From Caminibacter pacificus (lineage in GTDB: Bacteria > Campylobacterota > Campylobacteria > Campylobacterales > Nautiliaceae): DNA of 64,000 nucleotides. This document shows, piece by piece, positions 34,732-44,077 of this stretch. The notes under the pieces were generated by a model, which was not told the origin of the DNA, searched no databases, and saw nothing but the letters and a program-made list of their open reading frames with translations. The stretch spans positions 95,215 to 159,214 of the forward strand of contig NZ_RJVK01000005.1 in the NCBI RefSeq assembly GCF_003752135.1, read 5' to 3'. A program made the position numbers and the translations under genes. Each line of letters opens with the position of its first letter. The stretch's first letter is position 1.

Positions 34732-37269
34732 ATGGATATTAGGAAGAAGTTTTTAGAGTTTTTTGAAAGCAAAGGACACAAGGTATACCCTTCGGCTCCT
34801 CTTGTACCCGAAGACCCGACTCTTTTATTTACAAATGCCGGAATGGTTCCTTTTAAGCCTATTTTTACGGGAGAAAAAGAACCGCCGAATCCTCCAAGAG
34901 CCACTTCGAGTCAGTTATGTATGAGAGCGGGAGGAAAACACAACGACCTTGAAAACGTAGGTTACACCAACCGCCACCATACGCTTTTCGAAATGCTCGG
35001 AAATTTCAGTTTCGGAGATTATTTTAAAGAAGAGGCTATCGCTTATGCTTGGGAATTCGTAACGGAAGTACTTAAACTTCCAAAAGAGAGACTTTGGATT
35101 ACTATTCACGAAAGTGACGATGAAGCTGGGAAAATTTGGGAAAAATACGTTCCTAAAGAGAGAATCGTCAAAATGGGCGATAAAGATAACTTTTGGCAAA
35201 TGGGAGATACGGGACCTTGCGGGCCTTGTAGCGAAATTCATTACGACCAAGGAGAAGAATTCAACTCACCCGAAGATTATTTAGGAGGCGAGGGGGATAG
35301 ATTTCTTGAAATTTGGAACTTGGTATTTATGCAATATAATCGCGATGAAAAAGGCAACTTAACTCCTCTTCCAAAACCGAGTATCGATACGGGAATGGGA
35401 CTTGAGAGAATTACGGCTGTTGTCGAGGGTGTAAAAAGCAACTACGACACTTCTATTTTCAGACCTTTATTAAACAAAATCGTTGAAATTACGGGTAAAG
35501 AATACTGCCAAGACAAAAGAGGAGCAAGCCACAGAGTAATTGCCGACCATATTAGAGCTGTGAGTTTTCTTGTGGCTCAAGGCGTAAGATTCGATAGAGA
35601 AGGTAGAGGTTACGTTCTTAGAAGAATCCTTCGTAGAGGAGTTAGACACGGATATATGCTCGGACAAAGAGAGCCTTTTATGTATAAAATCGTAGATACG
35701 TTAGCCGAGCAGATGAAAGAGCAGTATCCTTATCTTCTTGAAAAGAAAGAAGCGATAAAAGACGCTATCAAACTTGAAGAAGAGAGATTTTTCGAAACTA
35801 TCGATAAGGGAATGGCGCTATTTAAGGAAGAGCTTGCAAAAACTACAGGCGATACGTTTAGCGGTGAAGTCGCGTTTAAGCTATACGATACTTACGGATT
35901 CCCGCTTGATTTAACTCAAGATATGCTAAGAGAAGTGAATAAAAAAGTGGATATCGCTACGTTTGAAAAGCTGATGCAAGAACAAAAAGAGCGTGCAAGA
36001 GCGAATTGGAAAGGTAGCGGGGATGTAAAAATCAACCTAAAAGACCTTGAAAAATACGAGCCTAATAAATTCGTAGGATACGAATATTTAAGATATGAGA
36101 CAAAAGTAAAAGCTCTTTTTGATGAAAATCTAAACGAAGTAAAAGAACTAAAAGGTTCGGGTTGGGTAATGCTTGAAGAGACTCCTTTTTATGCCGAAAG
36201 CGGTGGTCAAGTCGGAGACAGGGGAGAGATTTTAAAAGACGGGAAAGTAGTCGCGAAAGTAGTAGATACTAAAAAATTCGACGAAAAAAATCTAAGCAAA
36301 GTCGAAGATGCCGAGCTAAAAGTTGGCGAAAAAGTAGAAGCGGTTGTGGATGAGAGCAGAAACGAAATCGCAAAACACCACTCTGCGACACACCTTTTAC
36401 ATTCGGCTTTAAGAAAAGTTTTGGGAGAGCATGTAACGCAAGCGGGGTCTTTGGTTGAAGCCAACAGACTCAGATTCGACTTTACGCATCCAAAAGCGCT
36501 TAGTAAAGAAGAGCTTCAAAAAATTGAAGAAATGGTAAATAACGTAATAGCAAGAGGCGTAAACGCAGAAGTTGCCGAAATGCCTATAGAAGAAGCGAAA
36601 AAAGCCGGAGCTATGGCATTATTCGGTGAAAAATACGGAGATATAGTAAGGGTCGTGAAATTTAGCGATTTCAGTGTGGAGCTTTGCGGCGGTACTCATG
36701 TAAAAAATACTGCTGAAATCGGAAGTTTTTATATTACGAAAGAGAGCGGTGTTAGTGCCGGTGTCAGAAGAATCGAAGCGGTTGTCGGACTTAGCGCTTA
36801 TAAATACGCAAAAGAGTATATCGACTTGGTAGAAGAGTTAAAAGCTCAAAACAAAGCCAAAGATTTAGAGACGTTTATTTCTAAACAAAAAGAAGAAATC
36901 AAAAAATTAAAAGACGAAATTAAAGCTCTTCAAAAAGCAGCCGTTAAAGAGATAAAACCTATACAAAAAGACGGAATCAATTTCGTAATCGAAAGAATAG
37001 ACAACGCTGACCTTAGAGAAATCGCAACCGATTTAAAAGGAAAAATTGATAATTTAGTGGCGTTTTTAGCGGGAGAAAACAAAGGAAAAGTAACTCTTGT
37101 AGCCGTTTCTAAAGTTCCTGAAATTAAAGCCGGAGATTTGATTAAAGAATTCGCACCGATTGTAGGCGGAAGGGGCGGTGGAAAACCTGACTTCGCACAA
37201 GGCGGCGGAAAAGACGCTTCGAAAATCGACGAATTAATCAAAAAAATTAAAGAAAAATTTAATATTTAA
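34732..37269 (+). CDS. alaS: Alanyl-tRNA synthetase
   Basis: AlaS charges tRNA-Ala. The 845-residue protein has the class II catalytic domain ([35 protein letters not shown]), the editing-domain zinc site [12 protein letters not shown] with CGGTHVKNT, and a C-terminal glycine-rich [16 protein letters not shown]-Ala domain. Editing residues are intact, so mischarged Ser or Gly should be removed. Single gene with AAAAAGGCCGTTA before the ATG. Confidence 0.97.
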   Translation: MDIRKKFLEFFESKGHKVYPSAPLVPEDPTLLFTNAGMVPFKPIFTGEKEPPNPPRATSSQLCMRAGGKHNDLENVGYTNRHHTLFEMLGNFSFGDYFKEEAIAYAWEFVTEVLKLPKERLWITIHESDDEAGKIWEKYVPKERIVKMGDKDNFWQMGDTGPCGPCSEIHYDQGEEFNSPEDYLGGEGDRFLEIWNLVFMQYNRDEKGNLTPLPKPSIDTGMGLERITAVVEGVKSNYDTSIFRPLLNKIVEITGKEYCQDKRGASHRVIADHIRAVSFLVAQGVRFDREGRGYVLRRILRRGVRHGYMLGQREPFMYKIVDTLAEQMKEQYPYLLEKKEAIKDAIKLEEERFFETIDKGMALFKEELAKTTGDTFSGEVAFKLYDTYGFPLDLTQDMLREVNKKVDIATFEKLMQEQKERARANWKGSGDVKINLKDLEKYEPNKFVGYEYLRYETKVKALFDENLNEVKELKGSGWVMLEETPFYAESGGQVGDRGEILKDGKVVAKVVDTKKFDEKNLSKVEDAELKVGEKVEAVVDESRNEIAKHHSATHLLHSALRKVLGEHVTQAGSLVEANRLRFDFTHPKALSKEELQKIEEMVNNVIARGVNAEVAEMPIEEAKKAGAMALFGEKYGDIVRVVKFSDFSVELCGGTHVKNTAEIGSFYITKESGVSAGVRRIEAVVGLSAYKYAKEYIDLVEELKAQNKAKDLETFISKQKEEIKKLKDEIKALQKAAVKEIKPIQKDGINFVIERIDNADLREIATDLKGKIDNLVAFLAGENKGKVTLVAVSKVPEIKAGDLIKEFAPIVGGRGGGKPDFAQGGGKDASKIDELIKKIKEKFNI

Positions 37270-37345
37270 CCTCTTTTTTTCCTTTTTCTTACATAGATTT
37301 GACTTTGGTTTATTATAATTTTCTCAAAAAAAGGGGAAAGGTTTT

Positions 37346-37981
37346 ATGCATAGCGTTTTATTGATAGAAGACGATCCGCAACACGCAAAAATCGTCAAAA
37401 GAATTTTGGAGCACAAAGATTTTCAAGTTACGTTGTGTGAAGACGGAAAAACGGCTGTCGATTTGATTAGAAAAAGGGATTTCGACTTATATCTTATCGA
37501 TATCAATATTCCTTATATCAACGGAATAGAGCTTGTAAAATTTATAAAAGAGCAGAATAAAACGGGATTTATTATTATGATTACGGCGGCTGTAGAAGAG
37601 GAAAACTTCGAAAAAGCATACGGATACGGGTGTGACGACTATATCAAAAAACCTTTTCACGCCGCTGAACTTGAGATGAGAATCAAACATCTTTTAAAAG
37701 AGAGTGTGAAATTCGATGATTACGAGTTTAATTTTCACAGCGGAGATTTGTTTAAAAACGGAGAGAGGGTTAATCTCAGAAAAAAAGAAAAAAGACTTCT
37801 TCATATTTTATTAAAAAACCTAAACTATACCGTTTATAACGATAAAATTATCGATTTTGTATGGGAAGGAGAAAACAAAAAAAACTACCCTCTAAGACAA
37901 CTTGTAAACGAACTGAGAAAAAAATTCGACAAGGATTATATTAAAACCGTAGTAGGAGTAGGGTATAGATTTGAAGTATAG
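37346..37981 (+). CDS. OmpR-type response regulator
   Basis: This 211-residue protein has a receiver domain (acidic pocket Glu8, Asp9, Asp10; phosphorylated Asp52 in LIDINIP; Lys in KKPF) and a winged-helix DNA-binding domain from about residue 130, ending with TVVGVGYRFEV. The end overlaps the histidine kinase gene by 11 bases, so the pair is a two-component system. Targets are not visible in the window. Confidence 0.93.
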   Translation: MHSVLLIEDDPQHAKIVKRILEHKDFQVTLCEDGKTAVDLIRKRDFDLYLIDINIPYINGIELVKFIKEQNKTGFIIMITAAVEEENFEKAYGYGCDDYIKKPFHAAELEMRIKHLLKESVKFDDYEFNFHSGDLFKNGERVNLRKKEKRLLHILLKNLNYTVYNDKIIDFVWEGENKKNYPLRQLVNELRKKFDKDYIKTVVGVGYRFEV

Positions 37982-39854
37982 AATTAAACTCGACAAAATC
38001 GTTTTACTTTTCTTTTTTATTTTATCCATATTCATATTTGCAGCACTGTTTTTTCAATACAACTACTCAAAAAACGTACTTATTCAAAATTTCGTAAACA
38101 AGCATTATCTCGATACTATTAAAATTAGGGAATCTTTCAAATCTCTTCTTGATAAAGCTCAATATTATTTCAAAACCGCCGAGGATGAAAATCTGAAATT
38201 TTTAAATACTCTTCCTCTTTTTTACAGCAAAGGAAATTTTGACGTTAACGGGATAGCTAAAATATTAAACGAAAATTCGGTATTCGGTAAATACGAAGTT
38301 TTTAAAATAGACAGAAATTATAAAATAGTCGACGGTAGTTATAAGCCGGATATCGGATATGACCTCGGAAAATTTAAAGCATACAAGCAAATATTAAACG
38401 ACGTATTTACGGGTAAAAAAGATATCGATATTTCAAGCCCTCATTTAGACGTTTCTTCTATGAACTTAAAAAGATATTATTTGATTGTGTCACCGGATAA
38501 AAAATATCTTTTACAACTTGCTTTTGTAGTAGATATGTTTAAAGACGCAAAAAAATTATATGAAAAAATTTTAAAAAGTACTTCGGACTTAAAAAAACTA
38601 AATATTTATTATGTAGATAATTATCTTATTACTCCGATCAATTTTAAAAACAGATATCAGCAAAAACTTCCTTTAAACATTATGTGGCAAAGAACAAATG
38701 ATATTTTTCAAAAAATTTTGAAATATTCCAACGTTAAAATAGATTTGCCTAAAAAAGATATAAAAAAACAGAATATAATGCTTGCAAAACTTGTGGAAGA
38801 TATATTTAGAACTAAACATGGCGTAATTAAAAATTTGGACTTAGACCGACATCAATTAGTGTTTTTTACGATAATTAAAGGCGTTTTTGAGAAATCAAAT
38901 AGTAGACTTTTAATAGAAACGGTATATGACACGACTAAATTAGAAGCCAATATAGAATCTTTAAGAAAAAGATTTTTGTTAATTTTTTTGGCAGTAGTTC
39001 TTGGAGTATTTATAATTTATAAATTTGTAATAGATAAAGTTTCGTATGAGATTAAGGAGATAGTCTCTCATATGAAACAAAATAAAAAAGTGGAAAACGT
39101 TTCAAGTTTTATAGACGAAATTTACGAACTTAAAAACAGATATAACGATTATCACGAAAAAATTAATCAAGAAATAGCTAAAAACAGACAGCTTTTGGAA
39201 GAAAATAAACGTTTTATCGTAGATACCGTTCATCAAATCAAAACTCCTATGAGTGTTATTACCTTAAATCTTGATTATGTTAAAAATATTCTTGCGCAAA
39301 AAAAAGTGCTTAACGATAACGAAGTAAACGAATCTATAGAAGAAGTGGATGCGGCAATTCAGATGCTTTTGAATTCATATAACGATTTATCCTATATAGC
39401 TTCGAATGAAACGGTAGAGTATAAACCGGAAATGTTAAATCTCTCTCAAATTGTAGAAGAGAGAATAAACTTTTTCTCTTTGATAGCAAAAGCCAATAAT
39501 AAAGAGATTCATGCCGATATAGATAAAGATGTCTATTTTAATATCAACAGAATCGAGTTCGAAAGACTTGTGGATAATAATATTTCTAATGCTATTAAAT
39601 ATTCAAAGAAAAAAGATATTTATGTTTCTCTTAAAAAAGAGGAAGACAGAATAATCTTAAAAATCGAATCGTACGGTGAGAGGATTAAAAATCCTATTGA
39701 AGTTTTTGAAAAAAATTACAGAGAACATTCTCATAAAAGAGGTCTTGGGATAGGGCTTAATATCGTCAAAAACATTTGTGAAAAGTATCAGATTTCTTAT
39801 AAAACCTACTACAAAGACGGCAAAAATATTTTTGAATATATATTTAGTATTTGA
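37971..39854 (+). CDS. Membrane sensor histidine kinase
   Basis: This 627-residue kinase has two membrane helices (about residues 9-29 and 333-352) enclosing a large periplasmic region of roughly 300 residues, Cache-like in length but not identified. It then has a coiled linker, the H-box VDTVHQIKTPMS (about residue 420) and an ATPase domain with NNISNAIKYS and the glycine loop GLGIGLNIVKN. It partners the regulator at 37346. The start is TTG at 37971 within the regulator gene. The stimulus is unknown. Confidence 0.92.
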   Translation: MKYRIKLDKIVLLFFFILSIFIFAALFFQYNYSKNVLIQNFVNKHYLDTIKIRESFKSLLDKAQYYFKTAEDENLKFLNTLPLFYSKGNFDVNGIAKILNENSVFGKYEVFKIDRNYKIVDGSYKPDIGYDLGKFKAYKQILNDVFTGKKDIDISSPHLDVSSMNLKRYYLIVSPDKKYLLQLAFVVDMFKDAKKLYEKILKSTSDLKKLNIYYVDNYLITPINFKNRYQQKLPLNIMWQRTNDIFQKILKYSNVKIDLPKKDIKKQNIMLAKLVEDIFRTKHGVIKNLDLDRHQLVFFTIIKGVFEKSNSRLLIETVYDTTKLEANIESLRKRFLLIFLAVVLGVFIIYKFVIDKVSYEIKEIVSHMKQNKKVENVSSFIDEIYELKNRYNDYHEKINQEIAKNRQLLEENKRFIVDTVHQIKTPMSVITLNLDYVKNILAQKKVLNDNEVNESIEEVDAAIQMLLNSYNDLSYIASNETVEYKPEMLNLSQIVEERINFFSLIAKANNKEIHADIDKDVYFNINRIEFERLVDNNISNAIKYSKKKDIYVSLKKEEDRIILKIESYGERIKNPIEVFEKNYREHSHKRGLGIGLNIVKNICEKYQISYKTYYKDGKNIFEYIFSI

Positions 39855-39877
39855 TACAATTAGCAAAAAGGAAAGTC

Positions 39878-40435
39878 TTGCTGATACTTTGCAGCTCATC
39901 TCCTACAAGAGCCTCTTTGCTTAAAACTTACAAAATAGATTTCATTCAAAAAAGTTGCGATTTCGACGAAGATTCTATCAAATCAAAAGACCCTTACGAA
40001 TTTGTAGTTTTGGCAAGTTACGGAAAATTTAAAGAGTGTATGAAGTGTTTTGAAAAAGAAGATATCGTAACTGCCGATACGGTTGTGAGTGACGGCAAAA
40101 ATATTTTAAGAAAAGCAAAAGACGAAAATGATGCAAGAAGAATTCTTTTGGCTCAAAGCGGAAAAGAGATAAGAATCATTACGGCGATGTGGGTAAGGCT
40201 TGAGGGACAAAAATTCGGAAGAATTGATGAAACGATATACGAATTTGATAAATTCGACGAAAAAGATTTGGAAGAGTATATAAAAAGCGGAGAGTGGAGA
40301 GGAAAAGCCGGGGCTTGTATGGTGGAGGGATTTTGTAAAAAATATATTAAAAAAGTAATAGGTTACGAATCTACGGCAATGGGACTTTGCGTGGAAGAAC
40401 TTTTGAAAATAATAGGAGGGAAATATGCATATTAG
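39878..40435 (+). CDS. maf: Maf-family nucleotide pyrophosphatase
   Basis: This 185-residue Maf protein hydrolyses non-canonical or excess nucleoside triphosphates and is linked to septum control. It has LCSSSPTRASLLK at the start, then ADTVVSDG and a C-terminal GKAGACMVEGF core. The TTG at 39878 is chosen because AAAAGGAAAGTC stands before it; an upstream TTG at 39851 has no ribosome site. The end overlaps the next gene by 11 bases. Confidence 0.9.
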   Translation: MLILCSSSPTRASLLKTYKIDFIQKSCDFDEDSIKSKDPYEFVVLASYGKFKECMKCFEKEDIVTADTVVSDGKNILRKAKDENDARRILLAQSGKEIRIITAMWVRLEGQKFGRIDETIYEFDKFDEKDLEEYIKSGEWRGKAGACMVEGFCKKYIKKVIGYESTAMGLCVEELLKIIGGKYAY

Positions 40436-41324
40436 AGAGATTAAAGATTTTCAAAAAATTAGAAAAGAAGCAAGGGCTTATTTTTGTTATCTCTTGCAAA
40501 GAAATTTGCCTAATAAATTACCGGAAATTACAATTGACGTAGTAGTTGACGGGCTTGAAAAGATAGTGCATGAACTTCCTTTTGCAAATGCAGCGTATGT
40601 GCTTGATGCGAAAGGAATGCAAATCTCAAGAATGATTACATTAAAAAATGAATATCAAGAGACTATGGTTGAGGTAAACCAAGCCAATAGGACGTATTTT
40701 TATAAAGCGGTAAAAGAGAAAAAATGTATTTTAACCGACCCTTATCCGAGTCTTGTAGGTGGAGATATGGTTGTTAGTGCGGCGTATCCTATTTTTAATA
40801 ATAAAGGTGAATTGTTATACGTTGCCGTTATCGATATTCCTTTAAGAGAACTTTTAAAATTTATGCATGAAGAAAAAGGCGAAAAGTGGTTTCATAATTT
40901 CAATAGAGTGGTTTACGGACTTTTTAGTTTGGCGCTTTTTAGTATTGTTGTGTTATTATTTATCGACGGCGTTAAGATGTTTTTTTCTTATAATCTCGCA
41001 CAGCTTGACGTTAAGAAGATGTTTGAATCTACAATTCTTTTGACTCTTTCTCTTGCGCTTTTCGATTTGGTAAAAACGCTTGTCAGCGAAGAAGTTATAG
41101 AAGAAAAAGAAGAACATCCTTTCGCTATTCACAAAACTATGATTAAGTTTTTGGGAAGTATCGTTATCGCTCTTGCGATTGAGGGGCTTATGCTCGTATT
41201 CAAATTTGCTATGATTGCACCTCAAAAACTTATGTATGCGGCCGTTTTATTAGCAGCGGTTACGTTTTTGCTTATAGGTCTTGCATATTATATGAAATCC
41301 GTCGGAAAAGATATTAAGGACTGA
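40425..41324 (+). CDS. PglG-like membrane protein with PDC sensor domain
   Basis: This 299-residue protein has an N-terminal PDC/Cache-like sensor domain (about residues 30-150: AAYVLDAKGMQISRM, LTDPYPSLVGGDMVVSAAYP, YVAVIDIPL) and four hydrophobic segments from about residue 165 onward. No helix precedes the sensor domain, so that domain is probably cytosolic, unlike most PDC sensors. It resembles PglG of Campylobacter jejuni, a protein of the glycosylation locus with no proven role. It sits two bases before hisH. Confidence 0.72.
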   Translation: MHIREIKDFQKIRKEARAYFCYLLQRNLPNKLPEITIDVVVDGLEKIVHELPFANAAYVLDAKGMQISRMITLKNEYQETMVEVNQANRTYFYKAVKEKKCILTDPYPSLVGGDMVVSAAYPIFNNKGELLYVAVIDIPLRELLKFMHEEKGEKWFHNFNRVVYGLFSLALFSIVVLLFIDGVKMFFSYNLAQLDVKKMFESTILLTLSLALFDLVKTLVSEEVIEEKEEHPFAIHKTMIKFLGSIVIALAIEGLMLVFKFAMIAPQKLMYAAVLLAAVTFLLIGLAYYMKSVGKDIKD

Positions 41325-41326
41325 TA

Positions 41327-41932
41327 ATGATTGGTATCGTTAATTACAATATGGGAAATTTGGCAAGTGTTGCAAATGCTTTTAAAAAAATAGGCGCAAA
41401 AGCCGAAATAGTTAGCGATAGCGATAAACTAAAAAATTACGACAAGCTTATTTTTCCGGGAGTCGGGGCTTTTGGTGATGCTATGGAGCATTTGAGAGAA
41501 ACAGGGCTTGATGAAGCTATGAGAGAATACGTAAAAAGCGGCAAATACGTACTTGGGGTATGTCTTGGAATGCAGCTTTTGTTTGAAAGTAGTGAGGAAT
41601 TCGGTAATCACAAAGGGCTTGGAATAATTCCAGGAAAAGTTGTAAGATTCGATAAAAAAATAGAAAAAACTCACAAAGTTCCTCATATGGGGTGGAATAA
41701 GATGTTTTTTCAAAAAAATACGCCGCTTTTTGAAGGACTTGAAAATCCTTATCTTTATTTTGTTCATTCTTATCATGCGGTGTGTGAGGATGAATATGTT
41801 ATCGGTAAAACTTTGTACGGATACGAGTTTGTTAGTGCGGTAAATAAAGATAACGTTTTTGGGTTTCAGCCTCATCCAGAAAAAAGTCACGATGCAGGAC
41901 TAAAAGTACTTCAAAATTTTGTCAATTTATAA
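41327..41932 (+). CDS. hisH: Imidazole glycerol phosphate synthase glutamine amidotransferase
   Basis: HisH hydrolyses glutamine and passes ammonia to HisF in histidine synthesis. The 201-residue protein has GVGAFGDAM, the nucleophile Cys in GVCLGMQLLFESSEE (about residue 79) and the His-Glu pair in PHPEKSHD. It is followed 9 bases later by hisA. hisF is not in the window. Confidence 0.96.
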   Translation: MIGIVNYNMGNLASVANAFKKIGAKAEIVSDSDKLKNYDKLIFPGVGAFGDAMEHLRETGLDEAMREYVKSGKYVLGVCLGMQLLFESSEEFGNHKGLGIIPGKVVRFDKKIEKTHKVPHMGWNKMFFQKNTPLFEGLENPYLYFVHSYHAVCEDEYVIGKTLYGYEFVSAVNKDNVFGFQPHPEKSHDAGLKVLQNFVNL

Positions 41933-41941
41933 GGAGATGAA

Positions 41942-42646
41942 ATGATTGTTTTTCCCGCGATAGATTTAAAGGACGGACAAGCCGTTAGGCTTACAAAAGG
42001 ATTAATGGAAAGTGCTAAAGTATATAGCAACGAGCCTTGGGAACTTGCCAAAAGATTTGAGGATATGGGCGCTAAATGGCTTCATATCGTTGATTTAAAC
42101 GGAGCATTTGCCGGTGAGCCTAAAAATATAGACCAGATTGAAAAAATAAGAAAAAATACGAATCTGAAAATCCAACTCGGCGGTGGAATCAGAGATGAAG
42201 AGACTATAAAAAGATATCTTGATTTGGGGATTAACAGACTCATTTTAGGAAGTATTGCGGCAAGAGAACCTGAAAAAGTAATAGAACTTGCAAAAAAATA
42301 TCCTATTGCTGTTGGAATCGATGCAAAAGACGGATACGTAGCGGTTGACGGATGGGGTAAGAGTGAAGGAATAAAAGCGACAGAACTTGCCGAAAAATTT
42401 AAAAATAGCGATATCGAATGTATTATCGCTACCGATATAAGCAAAGACGGAACTCTTCAAGGTCTTAATATAGATTTTATTCTTGAAGTTATGAAAGCTT
42501 CGAACAAACCTGTTATCGCAAGCGGCGGTGTCGCAAGCGAGGAAGATATCATAAAAGTAAAACAAAACGACATCTACGGAGTAATAATCGGAAAAGCCTT
42601 CTACGAAGGAAAAATAGACCTGGCACAAATTTTAAAACTTCAATAA
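41942..42646 (+). CDS. hisA: ProFAR isomerase HisA
   Basis: HisA isomerises ProFAR to PRFAR, the substrate of HisHF. The 234-residue TIM barrel has catalytic Asp8 in [17 protein letters not shown] and the second Asp in [12 protein letters not shown], with phosphate-binding GGGIRDEE and ASGGVAS. A good AAGGAGATGAA site precedes the ATG. Confidence 0.96.
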   Translation: MIVFPAIDLKDGQAVRLTKGLMESAKVYSNEPWELAKRFEDMGAKWLHIVDLNGAFAGEPKNIDQIEKIRKNTNLKIQLGGGIRDEETIKRYLDLGINRLILGSIAAREPEKVIELAKKYPIAVGIDAKDGYVAVDGWGKSEGIKATELAEKFKNSDIECIIATDISKDGTLQGLNIDFILEVMKASNKPVIASGGVASEEDIIKVKQNDIYGVIIGKAFYEGKIDLAQILKLQ

Positions 42647-42740
42647 TTTTTTCACAATTCACCTCAAAATCCTCCTCTTTTTCTAATTTTTTTATTTTTT
42701 TTGTCGATATGGAGTAAAGTATTCTCTTAAAGGAGTTGTT

Positions 42741-43181
42741 ATGGGAAAAATATTAGTTGTTGATGATGCTAAAACCATGAGGAGGATTATCAAAAACTCA
42801 TTAATAAAATTAGGATTTAACGAAGCGGATATTTTAGAAGCCGAAGACGGAGTAAAAGCTTGGGAACTTTTCCAGCAATATAAAGACGAAATCGACGCGG
42901 TGCTTACGGATTGGAATATGCCTAATATGAACGGACTTGAACTTGTGAAAAAAATAAGAAATTTTGAGCAGGAACAAGGTATTTTAGGTAAAGGCGCTAA
43001 CTTTATCAAAGATATAAAAGCCGGAAAAGGCGTAAAAATTATTATGATTACCACAGAAGGTGGTAAAGAAAGCGTAATTGAGGCGGTAAAAGCCGGAGTA
43101 AATAACTATATCGTTAAACCGTTCAATATTCAAAAACTAAAAGAAAAACTTCAAATGATAAAATTAATAGGAGCGGCTTAA
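42741..43181 (+). CDS. cheY: Chemotaxis response regulator CheY with an internal insertion
   Basis: This 146-residue receiver has Asp8/Asp9, Asp57 (TDWNMPNMNG), Thr in MITTEGGKESV and Lys in IVKPF, all as in CheY. Synteny with prmA, ftsH, psd and pssA is the same as for cheY in C. jejuni. Compared with the 124-130 residue family, about 16 extra residues lie between helix 3 and strand 4 (about residues 74-94). It may alter binding to FliM or the kinase. It has its own AAAGGAGTTGTT site; 94 AT-rich bases separate it from hisA, with no clear promoter. Confidence 0.9.
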   Translation: MGKILVVDDAKTMRRIIKNSLIKLGFNEADILEAEDGVKAWELFQQYKDEIDAVLTDWNMPNMNGLELVKKIRNFEQEQGILGKGANFIKDIKAGKGVKIIMITTEGGKESVIEAVKAGVNNYIVKPFNIQKLKEKLQMIKLIGAA

Positions 43182-43206
43182 CTTTATTTAAGGTGAAATA
43201 ATTTGT

Positions 43207-43248
43207 ATAATTACAAAGCAATACAATATAAAGGTGCTTTGTAATTAT
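43207..43248 (+). promoter_or_regulatory. 14-bp perfect inverted repeat running into the prmA start codon
   Basis: Arms at 43207-43220 and 43235-43248 (ATAATTACAAAGCA and its complement) flank 14 bases. The loop contains the AAGG ribosome site and the right arm ends with the first two bases of the prmA ATG (43247-43249). A TATAAT lies at 43206-43211, overlapping the left arm. It can be read as an operator over the promoter or as a hairpin controlling translation. Confidence 0.65.
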
Positions 43249-44077
43249 GAAAGAGATTTATTACGAATATTCCATAAAAACTGACAAATTTAAAGATGAA
43301 ATAGAAAATTTTTTAATGGAGAGGTTTTTTAACGGAATAGAAGAAAAAGATAATACGCTTATTTTAAGAAGCGAAGAACCTCTTGATGAGATTATGGAGC
43401 AATTAAGAGAGTATGTTAAGGCTTTGGAAGAGATTTTTTCCACACGGATAAATTTCGAAATAAACGTTGAGAAAAAATCGAATAAAGATTGGGTAAAACT
43501 TTATCAAGAATCGATAAAACCCGTAGAAATAGACGAATTTTATATTCATCCCTCCTGGTATCCCCCAAAAGAAGGTAAAATCAATATTATTATCGACCCG
43601 GCTCTCGCTTTTGGGAGCGGTCATCACGAAACTACAAGAAGCTGCGTAAAAGCGTTAAAAAAATATGTCAAAAAAGATGATACTCTTTTTGATGTGGGAT
43701 GCGGTAGCGGAATTTTGGGAATTGTCGCAAATAAACTCGGAGCAGTCGTAGATGCTTGCGATACCGACCCGCTCGCAGTGGAAAGTGCAAAAGAAAATTT
43801 CGAATTAAACAACGCAAAATATAGAAAAATATTTCAAGGTAGCGCCGCAGACTCAAATGAAACCTATGACGTTGTCGTAGCCAATATTATTGCGGATGTT
43901 TTGGTGTTTATCGCTAACGATTTGAAACAAAGAGTTAATAATATTTTAATACTATCGGGTATAATTGACAAGTACAAAGACAAAGTGCTTGATAAATACA
44001 AAGATTTCGAACTTTTAGAGGAGATAAGAGAAAACGAGTGGGTGACATTAATATTAAGAAAGGAAGTTAATGGATAA
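43247..44077 (+). CDS. prmA: Ribosomal protein L11 methyltransferase
   Basis: PrmA trimethylates ribosomal protein L11. The 276-residue protein has an N-terminal recognition region, then the SAM motif FDVGCGSGILGIVANKLGA and VVANIIADVLV, with DPALAFGSGHHETT before it. It overlaps ftsH by 8 bases. The ribosome site is 12 bases from the ATG and falls in the loop of the palindrome, an unusual arrangement. Confidence 0.94.
   Translation: MKEIYYEYSIKTDKFKDEIENFLMERFFNGIEEKDNTLILRSEEPLDEIMEQLREYVKALEEIFSTRINFEINVEKKSNKDWVKLYQESIKPVEIDEFYIHPSWYPPKEGKINIIIDPALAFGSGHHETTRSCVKALKKYVKKDDTLFDVGCGSGILGIVANKLGAVVDACDTDPLAVESAKENFELNNAKYRKIFQGSAADSNETYDVVVANIIADVLVFIANDLKQRVNNILILSGIIDKYKDKVLDKYKDFELLEEIRENEWVTLILRKEVNG

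Noticed and set aside
42082..42628. Two long reverse frames inside hisA
   Set aside because: Antisense shadows caused by codon bias in hisA; no ribosome sites or recognisable domains.
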